Assembly (NCBI RefSeq): GCF_019090165.1 | Contig: NZ_JAHRIB010000028.1 | Span: 1-64,000, forward strand | Source of the DNA: Streptomyces sp. BV286 | GTDB taxonomy: Bacteria; Actinomycetota; Actinomycetes; Streptomycetales; Streptomycetaceae | Length of the DNA: 64,000 bases | Direction: 5' to 3' | Shown: positions 27,821 to 35,757 of the stretch, piece by piece | How the letters are laid out: every line of letters starts with the position of its first letter | How positions within the stretch are numbered: the stretch's first letter is position 1 | Translations under genes and position numbers: made by a program | Notes under the pieces: model-generated | Databases searched by the model: none | Told to the model about the DNA's origin: nothing | The model's input: the letters and a program-made list of their open reading frames with translations, nothing else

Positions 27821-28039
27821 TCACGCGGAGGGGCGCTCGTCCTCCGTGGCGTCCTCCAGGTCCTCCGGGTACTCCGGGTTCTCCGGGTCTTCCGTGGAGG
27901 CGGTCGGAGCGGACTCCGTGACCAGTCGCAGGAGTCGGTGGCAGATCGGGCAGTGTCTCGTCCGGTGGCGATGGCCGGAGGCGGCCGACAGGTGGGCGCG
28001 GAGCAGGGCTCGCGTCTCATGCCGAGCGGTCGCCGCCAT
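27821..28039 (-). CDS. DUF6274-like small protein with a CPxCH motif
   Basis: This 72-residue protein begins MAATARHETRALLRAHLSAA and carries RHCPICHRLLRL (about 28-39), a Cys-x-x-Cys-His pattern that suggests zinc or iron binding. The C-terminal 25 residues are acidic and repetitive (EDPENPEYPEDLED), encoded by imperfect 9-bp tandem repeats at about 27853-27895. ATG 28039 has an excellent GGAGGTGACC ribosome-binding site; longer frames run into a tRNA gene and are not credible. It is conserved near bldC in Streptomyces. The function is unknown. Confidence 0.75.
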   Translation of the reverse strand: MAATARHETRALLRAHLSAASGHRHRTRHCPICHRLLRLVTESAPTASTEDPENPEYPEDLEDATEDERPSA

Positions 28040-28250
28040 GGTCACCTCCGGTGGGGTCTGTCGGCTCCGGTGAGGGCTCTCGGCCCTGGTTTCTAGGTAC
28101 TGGCGGAATGTGACGGCGTCAAGACCGTGCGGCGCCGTGCGGGGCTGTGGAGGGCTCGTGGGGGCGGTGTTGACCGGGTGCCGGAGCCGGCGCTTCGCCG
28201 GTGCTTCGTCGGCGGGCTCGTGGCGTGGGGTCGGCCGCCGACCGGTGGGG

Positions 28251-28278
28251 CCGGCCGCGCAGTTCCCCGCACCCCCGG
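28251..28278 (-). repeat. Single reverse copy of the dispersed GC-rich repeat
   Basis: On the minus strand this reads GGGGGTGCGGGGAACTGCGC and continues GGCCGGCC. It matches the core of the tandem array at 23634-23795 and the copy at 33787. Confidence 0.65.
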
Positions 28279-28340
28279 GAAGCGCGTCCGCGCTGAGCCG
28301 CGAACGGAAGGGGGCGTGCTCCTCGCCGGAACACGGCATG

Positions 28341-28379
28341 AAGAAGGCCCCGCATCCTTGCGGATGCGGGGCCTTCTTC
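28341..28379 (-). terminator. Terminator of tRNA-Asp copy 1
   Basis: A 15-bp perfect stem GAAGGCCCCGCATCC / GGATGCGGGGCCTTC (28343-28357, 28362-28376) with loop TTGC lies immediately downstream of the minus-strand tRNA gene. Confidence 0.88.
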
Positions 28380-28387
28380 GACTGGTG

Positions 28388-28462
28388 CGGTCCTGACGGG
28401 ATTTGAACCCGCGGCCTCCACCTTGACAGGGTGGCGAGCACTCCAAACTGCTCCACAGGACC
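28388..28462 (-). tRNA. tRNA-Asp(GTC), copy 1
   Basis: This is a 75-base minus-strand cloverleaf: acceptor GGTCCTG with CAGGACC, anticodon GTC in loop CTGTCAA, T-loop TTCAAAT, discriminator G, no encoded CCA. It is identical to the gene at 34001-34075. Confidence 0.96.
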
Positions 28463-28555
28463 AGGTTTCGCAGTGCGATCTTGCGTTGCGCTGCGAGACA
28501 GGACTCTACAGGAGGGTGGGCCTCCCGAGCGAACTCACCCCGTGTGCGGACGCCG

Positions 28556-31500
28556 TCACGGAGCGGCGGCGTCGATCGCCTTCACGATGCGTTTGTCGGA
28601 GACGGGGTACGCCGTGCCCAGCGCGTGCGCGAAGTAGCTGACCCGCAGCTCCTCGATCATCCAGCGGATGTCCAGGACGGAGGAGGGGACGGGGCGGCCC
28701 TGCGGCAGCTGCTCCAGCAGCCAGGCGTACTCGTCCTGCATCTCGTGGACCTTCTCCATCCGGCTGGTGTCCCGCTGGACGTTCGTCGGCATCTGCTGGA
28801 GCCGGCGGTCCGCCGCCACCAGATAGCGCATCAGGTCCGGCAGCCGCCGCAGTCCGGTCGCCGTGACGAAGCCGGGCCTCACGAGGGCGTCCAGCTGCGT
28901 CCGTACGTCCGTCAGGTTCGCGAGGAGCACAGGGCTGCGTACGCCCTTCAGACGGCGCTCACAGGCCTGCCAGGCGGCCAGCACCTGCTCCACCCGGCCG
29001 ACCGTGCGGACCGTCGTGTCGACGATCTCCGCGCGCACCTTGTCGTACAGCTTCCGGTACGACTCCTCGTCCCAGGCCGGGCCGCCGAAGTCCCCGATCA
29101 GCTTGTCGGCGGCGGCCATCGCGCAGTCGTCGAACAGGGCCTGGATCGACCCGTGCGGGTTCGCGGACAGGGCCAGCTTCTGCGCGTTCGTGAGCTTGTC
29201 CGACGCGAACTTCGCCGGATTCACCGGGATGTTGCGCAGGATGAGCCGCCGCGTGCCCTTCCACATCGCCTGCTGCTGCTCGGCCTCGGTGTCGAAGAGG
29301 CGTACGGAGACGGTGTTCGCCGCCGGTCCGTCGTCGACCAGCGCGGGGTACGCCTTCACCGGCTGGCCGGCCCGCCGCGTCTCGAAGACGCGGCTGAGGG
29401 AGCCGATGGTCCAGTCGGTCAGCCCCGTGCGCTCCAAGGCCTCCCCGCCCTGCCGCTCGGCCGTCGCCGCCGCGGCCTGCGAGATCGCCTCGCGCGCCTT
29501 CGGCTTCAGCCGCAGCTTCAGGACCTCCAGGTCCTTGTCCTCGGCCAGCTTCCGGCGCCGCTCGTCGACGATCCGGAAGGTGATCCGCAGATGGTCGGGG
29601 AGCCTGGACCAGTCGAAGTCGTCGGCCGTTAGCGGCACGCCGACCATGCGCTTGAGCTCGCGCGCCAGCGTCGCCGTCAGAGGCTCCTGGAGGGGCACCG
29701 CCCGCTCCAGGAACCGCCGGGCGAAGTCGGGGGCCGGTACGTAGTTGCGGCGGATCGGCTTCGGGAGGGAGCGGATCAGCTCGGTGACGACCTGCTCCCG
29801 CAGACCCGGGATCTGCCACTCGAAGCCCTCGTCGGTGACCTGGTTCAGCACCTGGAGCGGGACGTGGACGGTCACGCCGTCCGCGTCGGCGCCCGGCTCG
29901 AACTGGTACGTGACCCGGAACTTCAGCCGCCCCTGCCGCCACGCGTCCGGGTAGTCGTCCTTGGTGACCGCTCCGGCCGTCTCGCGGATGAGCATCGAGC
30001 GCTCGAAGTCGAGGAGTTCGGGCTCCTCCTTGTGCTTGTGCTTCCACCAGGAGTCGAAGTGGGCGCCGGACACGACGTGTTCGGGCACCCTCTCCTCGTA
30101 GAAGTCGAAGAGCGTGTCGTCGTCGACCAGGATGTCCCGGCGCCGCGCCCGGTGCTCCAGCTCCTCGACCTCGGTGAGGAGCCGGCGGTTGTCGGAGAAG
30201 AACTTGTGGTGCGTACGCCAGTCGCCCTCGACGAGTGCGTTGCGGATGAAAAGCTCGCGGCTGGTCTCGGGGTCGATGCGCCCGTAGTTGACCTTCCTCT
30301 GGGCGATGATCGGCACGCCGTACAGCGTGACCTTCTCGTACGCCATCACCGCCGCCTGGTCCTTCTCCCAGTGCGGCTCGCTGTACGTGCGCTTCAGCAG
30401 GTGCTCCGCGAGCGGTTCGATCCACTCGGGCTCGATCCGCGCGTTGACGCGGGCCCACAGCCGGGACGTCTCGACGAGCTCGGCGGACATGACGAAGCGC
30501 GGGGGCTTCTTGAAGAGGGCGGAGCCGGGGAAGATCGCGAACTTCGCGTTGCGGGCGCCCACGTACTCGTTCTTCGTGGTGCTCCTGCCGCCCTCGCGGC
30601 CGCTGTCCTTCCCGGTCCCGGTCGCGCTCTCCTTCACGTCCTTCATGCCGATGTGGGAGAGCAGGCCGGCGAGGAGCGAAAGGTGGACCTGCTGCTCGGG
30701 TGCGTCGTCCTCGTTCGGATGAATGCCCATCTGTTTCGCGACGGTCCGCAGCTGCGTGTAGATGTCCTGCCACTCGCGGATCCGCAGGAAGTTCAGGTAC
30801 TCCTGCTTGCACATGCGACGGAACGACGACGAGCCGCGCTCCTTCTGCTGCTCGCGCACGTACCGCCAGAGGTTGAGGTACGCGAGGAAGTCGGACGTCT
30901 CGTCCCTGAAGCGGGCGTGCTGCTGGTCCGCCTGTGTCTGCTTCTCGGCCGGGCGCTCGCGCGGGTCCTGGATGGAGAGCGCGGCCGCGATCACCATGAC
31001 CTCACGGACGCACCCGTTCTTGTCGGCCTCCAGGACCATCCGGGCCAGGCGCGGGTCGACGGGCAGCTGGGCGAGCTTGCGGCCCGACGGCGTGAGGCGC
31101 TTGCGCGGGTCCTTCTCCGTCGGGTCGAGGGCGTTCAGCTCCTGGAGGAGCTGTACGCCGTCGCGGATGTTGCGGTGGTCCGGCGGATCGATGAACGGGA
31201 ACTTCTCGATCTCCCCGAGTCCGGCCGCGGTCATCTGGAGGATGACGGACGCCAGGTTCGTACGGAGGATCTCCGCGTCGGTGAACTCCGGCCGGGCGAG
31301 GAAGTCGTCCTCGGAGTAGAGGCGGATGCAGATGCCGTCGCTGGTACGGCCGCAGCGGCCCTTGCGCTGGTTCGCGCTGGCCTGCGAGATCGCCTCGATG
31401 GGGAGGCGCTGGACCTTCGTGCGGTGGCTGTATCTGGAGATGCGGGCGGTGCCCGGGTCGATCACGTACTTGATGCCGGGGACGGTCAGGGAGGTCTCGG

Positions 31501-32557
31501 CGACGTTGGTCGCCAGAACGATCCTGCGCCCGGTGTGCGCCTGGAAGACGCGGTGCTGCTCGGCGTGCGAGAGCCGCGCGTAGAGAGGGAGCACCTCCGT
31601 GAACCGGTACTTCTTCTTCTCCAGAGCGTCCGCGGTGTCGCGGATCTCCCGCTCCCCGGAGAGGAAGACGAGGATGTCGCCCTTGCCCTCGCCCTGCAGT
31701 TCCTCGACGGCGTCGCAGATCGCGGTGATCTGGTCGCGGTCGGAATCGTCGCCCTCCTCCTCCAGGAGCGGGCGGTAGCGCACCTCCACGGGATACGTGC
31801 GCCCGCTGACCTCGACGATCGGGGCGTCCCCGAAGTGCCGGGAGAAACGCTCGGGGTCGATGGTCGCGGAGGTGATGACGACCTTGAGGTCCGGACGCTT
31901 CGGCAGCAGCTGGGCGAGGTAGCCCAGCAGGAAGTCGATGTTGAGGGACCGCTCGTGGGCCTCGTCGATGATGATCGTGTCGTACGCGCGCAGCTCGCGG
32001 TCCGTCTGGATCTCGGCGAGCAGGATGCCGTCCGTCATCAGCTTGACGAAGGTGCCGTCCTGGTTCACCTGGTCGGTGAAGCGGACCTTCCAGCCGACGG
32101 CCTCGCCCAGCGGGGTGTCCAGCTCCTCGGCGACCCGCTCGGCGACGGTACGGGCGGCGATACGGCGGGGCTGGGTGTGCCCGATCATGCCGCGGACGCC
32201 ACGGCCCAGCTCAAGACAGATCTTCGGGATCTGGGTCGTCTTCCCGGACCCGGTCTCACCGGCGACGATGACGACCTGGTGGTCGCGGATGGCGGCCGCG
32301 ATGTCGTCCTTCTTCTGGCTGACGGGCAGCTGCTCGGGGTACGAGACGGCCGGCACGCGGCCGCGGCGCTCGGCCATGCGGAGCTCGGCCGCGGCCACCT
32401 CCGCCTCGATCTCGGCGGTGACGGCGGCGCGGGCCTCTGGTTTGCGGATCCGGCGCGCGCCCTCGAGCCTGCGCCCGAGCCGGTGCGCGTCGCGCAGTGA
32501 CAGCTCGGCCAGACGGGGGGCGAGATCGCCGAGGGCGGGGGCAGGATGCGTAGACAT
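28556..32557 (-). CDS. hrpA: ATP-dependent RNA helicase HrpA
   Basis: HrpA is a large DEAH-box RNA helicase that works on RNA or ribosome-associated substrates and has been linked in other bacteria to mRNA processing and rescue of stalled ribosomes. It has 1333 residues. Walker A VIVAGETGSGKTTQIPK (about 95-111), motif II DEAH, SAT (VITSATID), and motif VI QRKGRCGR are visible. The helicase-associated winged-helix/ratchet region and an OB fold follow, and a long C-terminal HrpA domain (DUF3418-type) makes up the last 600 residues. ATG 32557 is the start. The gene is divergent from the membrane protein at 32671. No terminator is evident before tRNA-Asp. Confidence 0.95.
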   Translation of the reverse strand: MSTHPAPALGDLAPRLAELSLRDAHRLGRRLEGARRIRKPEARAAVTAEIEAEVAAAELRMAERRGRVPAVSYPEQLPVSQKKDDIAAAIRDHQVVIVAGETGSGKTTQIPKICLELGRGVRGMIGHTQPRRIAARTVAERVAEELDTPLGEAVGWKVRFTDQVNQDGTFVKLMTDGILLAEIQTDRELRAYDTIIIDEAHERSLNIDFLLGYLAQLLPKRPDLKVVITSATIDPERFSRHFGDAPIVEVSGRTYPVEVRYRPLLEEEGDDSDRDQITAICDAVEELQGEGKGDILVFLSGEREIRDTADALEKKKYRFTEVLPLYARLSHAEQHRVFQAHTGRRIVLATNVAETSLTVPGIKYVIDPGTARISRYSHRTKVQRLPIEAISQASANQRKGRCGRTSDGICIRLYSEDDFLARPEFTDAEILRTNLASVILQMTAAGLGEIEKFPFIDPPDHRNIRDGVQLLQELNALDPTEKDPRKRLTPSGRKLAQLPVDPRLARMVLEADKNGCVREVMVIAAALSIQDPRERPAEKQTQADQQHARFRDETSDFLAYLNLWRYVREQQKERGSSSFRRMCKQEYLNFLRIREWQDIYTQLRTVAKQMGIHPNEDDAPEQQVHLSLLAGLLSHIGMKDVKESATGTGKDSGREGGRSTTKNEYVGARNAKFAIFPGSALFKKPPRFVMSAELVETSRLWARVNARIEPEWIEPLAEHLLKRTYSEPHWEKDQAAVMAYEKVTLYGVPIIAQRKVNYGRIDPETSRELFIRNALVEGDWRTHHKFFSDNRRLLTEVEELEHRARRRDILVDDDTLFDFYEERVPEHVVSGAHFDSWWKHKHKEEPELLDFERSMLIRETAGAVTKDDYPDAWRQGRLKFRVTYQFEPGADADGVTVHVPLQVLNQVTDEGFEWQIPGLREQVVTELIRSLPKPIRRNYVPAPDFARRFLERAVPLQEPLTATLARELKRMVGVPLTADDFDWSRLPDHLRITFRIVDERRRKLAEDKDLEVLKLRLKPKAREAISQAAAATAERQGGEALERTGLTDWTIGSLSRVFETRRAGQPVKAYPALVDDGPAANTVSVRLFDTEAEQQQAMWKGTRRLILRNIPVNPAKFASDKLTNAQKLALSANPHGSIQALFDDCAMAAADKLIGDFGGPAWDEESYRKLYDKVRAEIVDTTVRTVGRVEQVLAAWQACERRLKGVRSPVLLANLTDVRTQLDALVRPGFVTATGLRRLPDLMRYLVAADRRLQQMPTNVQRDTSRMEKVHEMQDEYAWLLEQLPQGRPVPSSVLDIRWMIEELRVSYFAHALGTAYPVSDKRIVKAIDAAAP

Positions 32558-32670
32558 ACGCGGCCCAGGATCTCACCTCGGGGAAACGAGGGGCGAACGC
32601 TTTTGCGCTGCGGGACGGTCAGGGCGTCCGCGACGGAGAAATATCCCTTCCGCGGCTTTAGCGTGTGCGT

Positions 32671-33780
32671 ATGTCCGAGATGCCGCACGGTGCCCATGGC
32701 CGGCCGCCCACACGTCGCGAACGCTGGGGCTCCTTCAAGGCGTCCCCTTTCCTTCCCGCGTCGGTGCTGGTCCTGATCCTCGCCGCCGCGGCGGGCCTCT
32801 TCGCCGGCTCGTACACGTATTCCATGGCGAACCCGACCCCGCGCCACGTGCCGACCGCGACGGTGGGCGCGTACGACGAGGGACGGGGCAGGGCCTTCCT
32901 CGCCGGGATGGAGAAGGCGCTCGACGCCTCCCTGGAGATCCACCCCTACGACAGCGGGGCGGCGGCCGTCGAGGCGATGAACGACCAGGAGGTGTTCGCG
33001 ATCCTCGATGTGCGGGACTCAGGCCGGGCGGTCGTCCTCGACGTCTCCGGGGCGTCCGGGGCCTCGGTCGCGGAGCTGCTGGAGAAGACCGCGCCGGCCG
33101 TCGGCAGGTCCACGGGGGTGGCGGTCACGGTCCGGGACATCAACCCCTTGCAGGAGGGTGATCCGCGCGGGCTCGCGATCTTCTACATCTCGCTGGCCGC
33201 CGTGATCATCGGCTTCGTCGGGGCGATCCAGCTCAGTGTGCACGCGCGGGAGCTGAACCCGCTGGAACGCATCGGGTTCACGGCCGCGTACGCCCTGCTC
33301 GGCGGGTTCGTCATCGCGGCGGTGGTCGACTGGCTCCTGGACGCCCTGGATCTGCCGTTCGTCGAGTCCTGGCTGATCCTCTCGCTGACCATGTTCACGT
33401 CCGGCATGGTCTTCTCGATGTTCAACACCCTGTTCGGGCGCTGGGCGATGCTTCCCACCTGGGGTCTGATGGTCCTGCTCGGCAACCCCTCCTCGGGCGG
33501 CGCCGTCTCCTGGCCCCTGCTGCCGTCGCCGCTCGGCGTCATCGGCCGCTGGCTGCCACCCGGGGGCTCGGTCAACGCCCAGCACACGGCGGTGTACTTC
33601 GCCGGTCACCAGCACGTGTTCCCGTTCCTGGTCCTCGGGGGCTGGGCGCTGGTGTCCTGCACGGTCTTCTGGATCTGGCGACACCGGCACCCGGGCGGCA
33701 GGGAGGAGAGCCCGGCCCACGCGGCGGGCTCCCCGGCGGCCCCCTCCCAGGAGGCCTCCGGAGGCGGCGCCGCGGCCTGA
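32671..33780 (+). CDS. YhgE/Pip-like (ABC-2 superfamily) membrane protein
   Basis: This 369-residue integral membrane protein has an N-terminal helix (about 30-50), an extracytoplasmic domain of about 110 residues (VPTATVGAYDEGRGRAFLAG through NPLQEGDPRG) and five further helices (about 172-192, 209-229, 240-262, 268-286 and 325-345). The topology and the DPRGLAIFY...SVHARELNP region resemble the YhgE/Pip and ABC-2-type family, whose members export or act as phage and surface factors. The tail is Ala/Gly/Ser-rich. ATG 32671 starts very near the expected transcript start. It is divergent from hrpA. The substrate is unknown. Confidence 0.75.
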   Translation: MSEMPHGAHGRPPTRRERWGSFKASPFLPASVLVLILAAAAGLFAGSYTYSMANPTPRHVPTATVGAYDEGRGRAFLAGMEKALDASLEIHPYDSGAAAVEAMNDQEVFAILDVRDSGRAVVLDVSGASGASVAELLEKTAPAVGRSTGVAVTVRDINPLQEGDPRGLAIFYISLAAVIIGFVGAIQLSVHARELNPLERIGFTAAYALLGGFVIAAVVDWLLDALDLPFVESWLILSLTMFTSGMVFSMFNTLFGRWAMLPTWGLMVLLGNPSSGGAVSWPLLPSPLGVIGRWLPPGGSVNAQHTAVYFAGHQHVFPFLVLGGWALVSCTVFWIWRHRHPGGREESPAHAAGSPAAPSQEASGGGAAA

Positions 33781-33786
33781 GAGCCC

Positions 33787-33835
33787 TTCAAGGGGCGCGG
33801 AAAACTGCGCGACAGGCCCCCACGAACCGGCAGCC
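33787..33835 (+). repeat. Single copy of the dispersed GC-rich repeat
   Basis: AAGGGGCGCGGAAAACTGCG, followed by CGACAGGC and a CACGAACCGGCAGCC tail, matches the unit found in tandem at 23634-23795, including the flanking tail of its last copy. Confidence 0.65.
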
Positions 33836-33866
33836 GAACGAACCGGCGACCGGTGACAGGCACACG

Positions 33867-33899
33867 ACGAAAGCCCCGTCCGGCGGACGGGGCTTTCGG
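33867..33899. terminator. Terminator between the membrane protein gene and tRNA-Phe
   Basis: GAAAGCCCCGTCC and its partner GGACGGGGCTTTC form a stem around a short loop. It lies between convergent transcription units and directly follows the minus-strand tRNA-Phe gene. Confidence 0.85.
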
Positions 33900-33900
33900 G

Positions 33901-33977
33901 TGGTGGCTGGGGCCGGGATCGAACCGGCGACCTATCGCTTTTCAGGCGATCGCTCGTACCAACTGAGCTACCCAGCC
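33901..33977 (-). tRNA. tRNA-Phe(GAA) with encoded CCA
   Basis: On the minus strand the acceptor is GGCTGGG/CCCAGCC with discriminator A and an encoded CCA (33901-33903). The anticodon loop is CTGAAAA (GAA) and the T-loop TTCGATC. It is the only tRNA here with a genomic CCA. Confidence 0.95.
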
Positions 33978-34000
33978 ACGCGATTCACGAGGAATCGCAG

Positions 34001-34075
34001 CGGTCCTGACGGGATTTGAACCCGCGGCCTCCACCTTGACAGGGTGGCGAGCACTCCAAACTGCTCCACAGGACC
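34001..34075 (-). tRNA. tRNA-Asp(GTC), copy 2
   Basis: This gene is identical over 75 bases to the tRNA at 28388-28462 and lies upstream of tRNA-Phe on the same strand, 23 bases apart, so the two probably form one transcript ending at the 33867 hairpin. The polyketide cluster begins on its 5' side. Confidence 0.96.
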
Positions 34076-34465
34076 AAGCTTTGCGTGCGAACAGTGTCGC
34101 ACACCGTTTTGCATGCTCCCAACGGGTTTTGTACAGCCGCGACATGCCGCGAAAGTCATTCCGTCGTGAACTCGAGCTTGCGCTCTTTGCGACTTCCTGA
34201 CTGCCTCGCCGCCGTCGGTCTGGATGTTCCCAGTGGCCGGTCGGGGGCTTTCCTGGCGGGCTGATGTCGCTGGAAAAGCGTATCAGACAGGCGGGTGTGC
34301 TCCGCGTGCTCCGATCTTGGTCCAGGACGGCCCACACGGCGGTTCTGGAGGGCGGCTGAAGTCCCGCTCGGAGCGTCGTCCACGGACGTCGCCCGTGGCG
34401 GCGGTGTCTGTAACGCTCGGCCGAGAGATCTCTAATGTCTCGAAACTCGTGACGGGGAGCCCCGC
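34076..34465. other. Intergenic border between the core genome and the polyketide cluster
   Basis: This 390-base region has no supported gene. It must contain the tRNA operon promoter (minus strand) near 34080-34130, where composition is less GC-rich. Before the gene at 34466 there is a GAGATCTC palindrome with TAATGT (34432-34437) as a possible -10, then GGGGAG as ribosome-binding site. It has none of the 11-bp repeats seen at other cluster promoters. Confidence 0.45.
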
Positions 34466-34993
34466 ATGCCCGATGCCGCATGTTTCACCGTGCCTTCTTC
34501 CGACGCCGCCACCGCGACCCTGCTCCGGCAACTGGTGCTGGCGGCCGGACCGCTCAACGTGCTCCAGGCCGGCTGTCCCGACGAGTCGTCCACCGCCCGG
34601 ATCGCCGCGGCGCTGAGCGAGAACGGGCGCGGCCGGATCATGTGCTGCGAGACGGACACCGTACGCGCCGAGGTGGCCGCGGCGGCGGTCGAGAAGGCCG
34701 GACTCGGGCGGTACGCGCAGGTGCGGGTGGGCAGCCCGGCGCGGTTGCTGCCCACCGTGCCCGGGCCGGTCGACCTGCTGCTGCTGGCCGGCCCGGCCGA
34801 GTCCTTCCTGCCGCTGCTGGGGCTGCTGGAGCCCAGGATGCTGCCGGGAGCGGTGGTCGTGGCGCACGGAGTCCGTGACGACCCGGCCCGGTCCGCGGAC
34901 TTCCTGGCACACCTCCGGGTTCCCGGCAGCGGCTATGTCTCGCTGCCGCTGCCGTTCGACGGCGGCCTGGAGGTGGCCGTCCGCGCCGCCTGA
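34466..34993 (+). CDS. Short SAM-dependent methyltransferase-like protein
   Basis: This 175-residue protein resembles the Rossmann part of caffeoyl-CoA-type (class I, family 3) O-methyltransferases. It has LNVLQAGCPDESSTARIAAAL where a GxxxGYS-type SAM loop would be expected, then an acidic strand end CCETD, PVDLLLLAG and LLEPRMLPGAVVVAHGV. It is about 40 residues shorter than typical members because the N-terminal substrate-binding part is missing, and the SAM loop departs from consensus. It may be an active small enzyme, a non-catalytic relative, or a shortened gene. It is the first gene of the cluster-side operon running to 37978. Confidence 0.6.
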   Translation: MPDAACFTVPSSDAATATLLRQLVLAAGPLNVLQAGCPDESSTARIAAALSENGRGRIMCCETDTVRAEVAAAAVEKAGLGRYAQVRVGSPARLLPTVPGPVDLLLLAGPAESFLPLLGLLEPRMLPGAVVVAHGVRDDPARSADFLAHLRVPGSGYVSLPLPFDGGLEVAVRAA

Positions 34994-35071
34994 CCCGTGC
35001 CGAGGAGCGGCGCGGCCGAAAAGCGGCGCACCGACGCACCCCATCGAGGAGCACCCACACCGAGGAGCGCC

Positions 35072-35389
35072 GTGTCCCTTCGTCCGTTCAACCCGGAGTT
35101 CCTGCCCGAGGGTCATCCCGACAAGATCGCGAAACGGTCCGGCGGCACCGTACCGGCCGCTCTGTGGCGGGGACTGGTGCGTTACTGCCTGCGCCCGACG
35201 TACCGAGGGCTCGTCGCGCTCGGCTCCATGCACGTCGCCTCCCTCTGGCATCCGGAGCTCGGCCCCGCGCCCTGCCCGCCGGAGGACGAGCCGGAGAGTG
35301 ACCCACCCTCCTACAGGACCTCTCGAGTGCGCCTCCAGAGCACCCCGAAAGTCTGGCCGCACCGTCCCACCTCCCGAGGAGAACTGTGA
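35072..35389 (+). CDS. Hypothetical protein of the polyketide cluster
   Basis: I do not recognise this 105-residue protein. GTG 35072 is chosen because GAGGAGCGCC precedes it; the frame is open back to 34997. It begins MSLRPFNPEFLPEGHPDKIA, contains GLVRYCLRPTYRGLVALGSM and a Pro/Glu/Asp-rich middle (PEDEPESDPPSY), and ends with a basic, Arg/Ser-rich stretch. The stop overlaps the next start (TGATG), so it belongs to the operon. With no domain call, it could be a small partner protein or a fortuitous frame. The overlap and ribosome-binding site favour a real gene. Confidence 0.55.
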   Translation: MSLRPFNPEFLPEGHPDKIAKRSGGTVPAALWRGLVRYCLRPTYRGLVALGSMHVASLWHPELGPAPCPPEDEPESDPPSYRTSRVRLQSTPKVWPHRPTSRGEL

Positions 35390-35757
35390 TGAGTGACGCA
35401 CGTCTGGTCGGCACCTGGACCACGCAGCTGGACGACGACGGAAAGGCTGTTCCCGGGCTCGTCTCTTTCGCGGCGGACGGCTCCGTCGTCTCCACCCAGC
35501 TCAATACGAAGAACATCGGCCTCGGAACCTGGCGTTCGACCGGCCGGGACACCTTCGAGTACGGCTTCCACGTCCTGGCCGCCGACCCCGAGGGCAAGCA
35601 CGTCGGTGAGGCCCGTGTCCGCGTGTCAGGCGAGTTCGTCTCGGACACCGAGTGGCAGGGCACCGGCGGAGCCGAGTTCTTCGACCCGCAGGGCACCAAG
35701 CTGCGTGGTCACGCGGGCTCCAAGGTGACCGCCGGCAAGTTCGGCATCGAGGACTGA
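35389..35757 (+). CDS. Lipocalin-like small beta-barrel protein
   Basis: This 122-residue protein has alternating beta-strand pattern and the motifs LVGTWTTQLDDDGK and GTWRSTGRDTFEYGFHVL. In lipocalin-like and related calycin folds, a G-x-W near the first strand is a hallmark, and here there are two (GTW at 8-10 and GTW at about 46-48). No signal peptide is visible. Such proteins bind small hydrophobic ligands, so it might hold a polyketide intermediate or act as a cyclase. It is coupled by TGATG overlaps to genes on both sides, including the flavin oxidase. The function is inferred only. Confidence 0.6.
   Translation: MSDARLVGTWTTQLDDDGKAVPGLVSFAADGSVVSTQLNTKNIGLGTWRSTGRDTFEYGFHVLAADPEGKHVGEARVRVSGEFVSDTEWQGTGGAEFFDPQGTKLRGHAGSKVTAGKFGIED

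Larger units (their letters stand above)
28040..28387. other. Intergenic region between the DUF6274-like gene and tRNA-Asp
   Basis: It contains the promoter of the minus-strand small gene, a reverse copy of the dispersed GGGGAACTGCGC repeat at 28251-28278, and the tRNA terminator at 28341. No further gene is supported. Confidence 0.5.

Noticed and set aside
27803..28096. A + strand frame with a repeated Leu-Arg-Val pattern
   Set aside because: The pattern is the reverse reading of the 9-bp tandem repeats that encode the acidic tail of the minus-strand DUF6274-like gene.
29864..32500. A long + strand open frame opposite hrpA
   Set aside because: It is a shadow of hrpA codon bias, rich in Leu/Val/Asp/Arg with no domain. 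The hrpA motifs fix the true strand.
34001..34075. tRNA-Asp as an attachment site for an integrated element carrying the polyketide cluster
   Set aside because: Integrases normally use the 3' part of a tRNA gene. The cluster lies on the 5' side, and no integrase gene or matching att half-site is seen in the window.
34466..34993. Calling the short methyltransferase a pseudogene
   Set aside because: The frame is intact, with a ribosome-binding site and cluster context. The missing N-terminal part alone does not prove it is broken.
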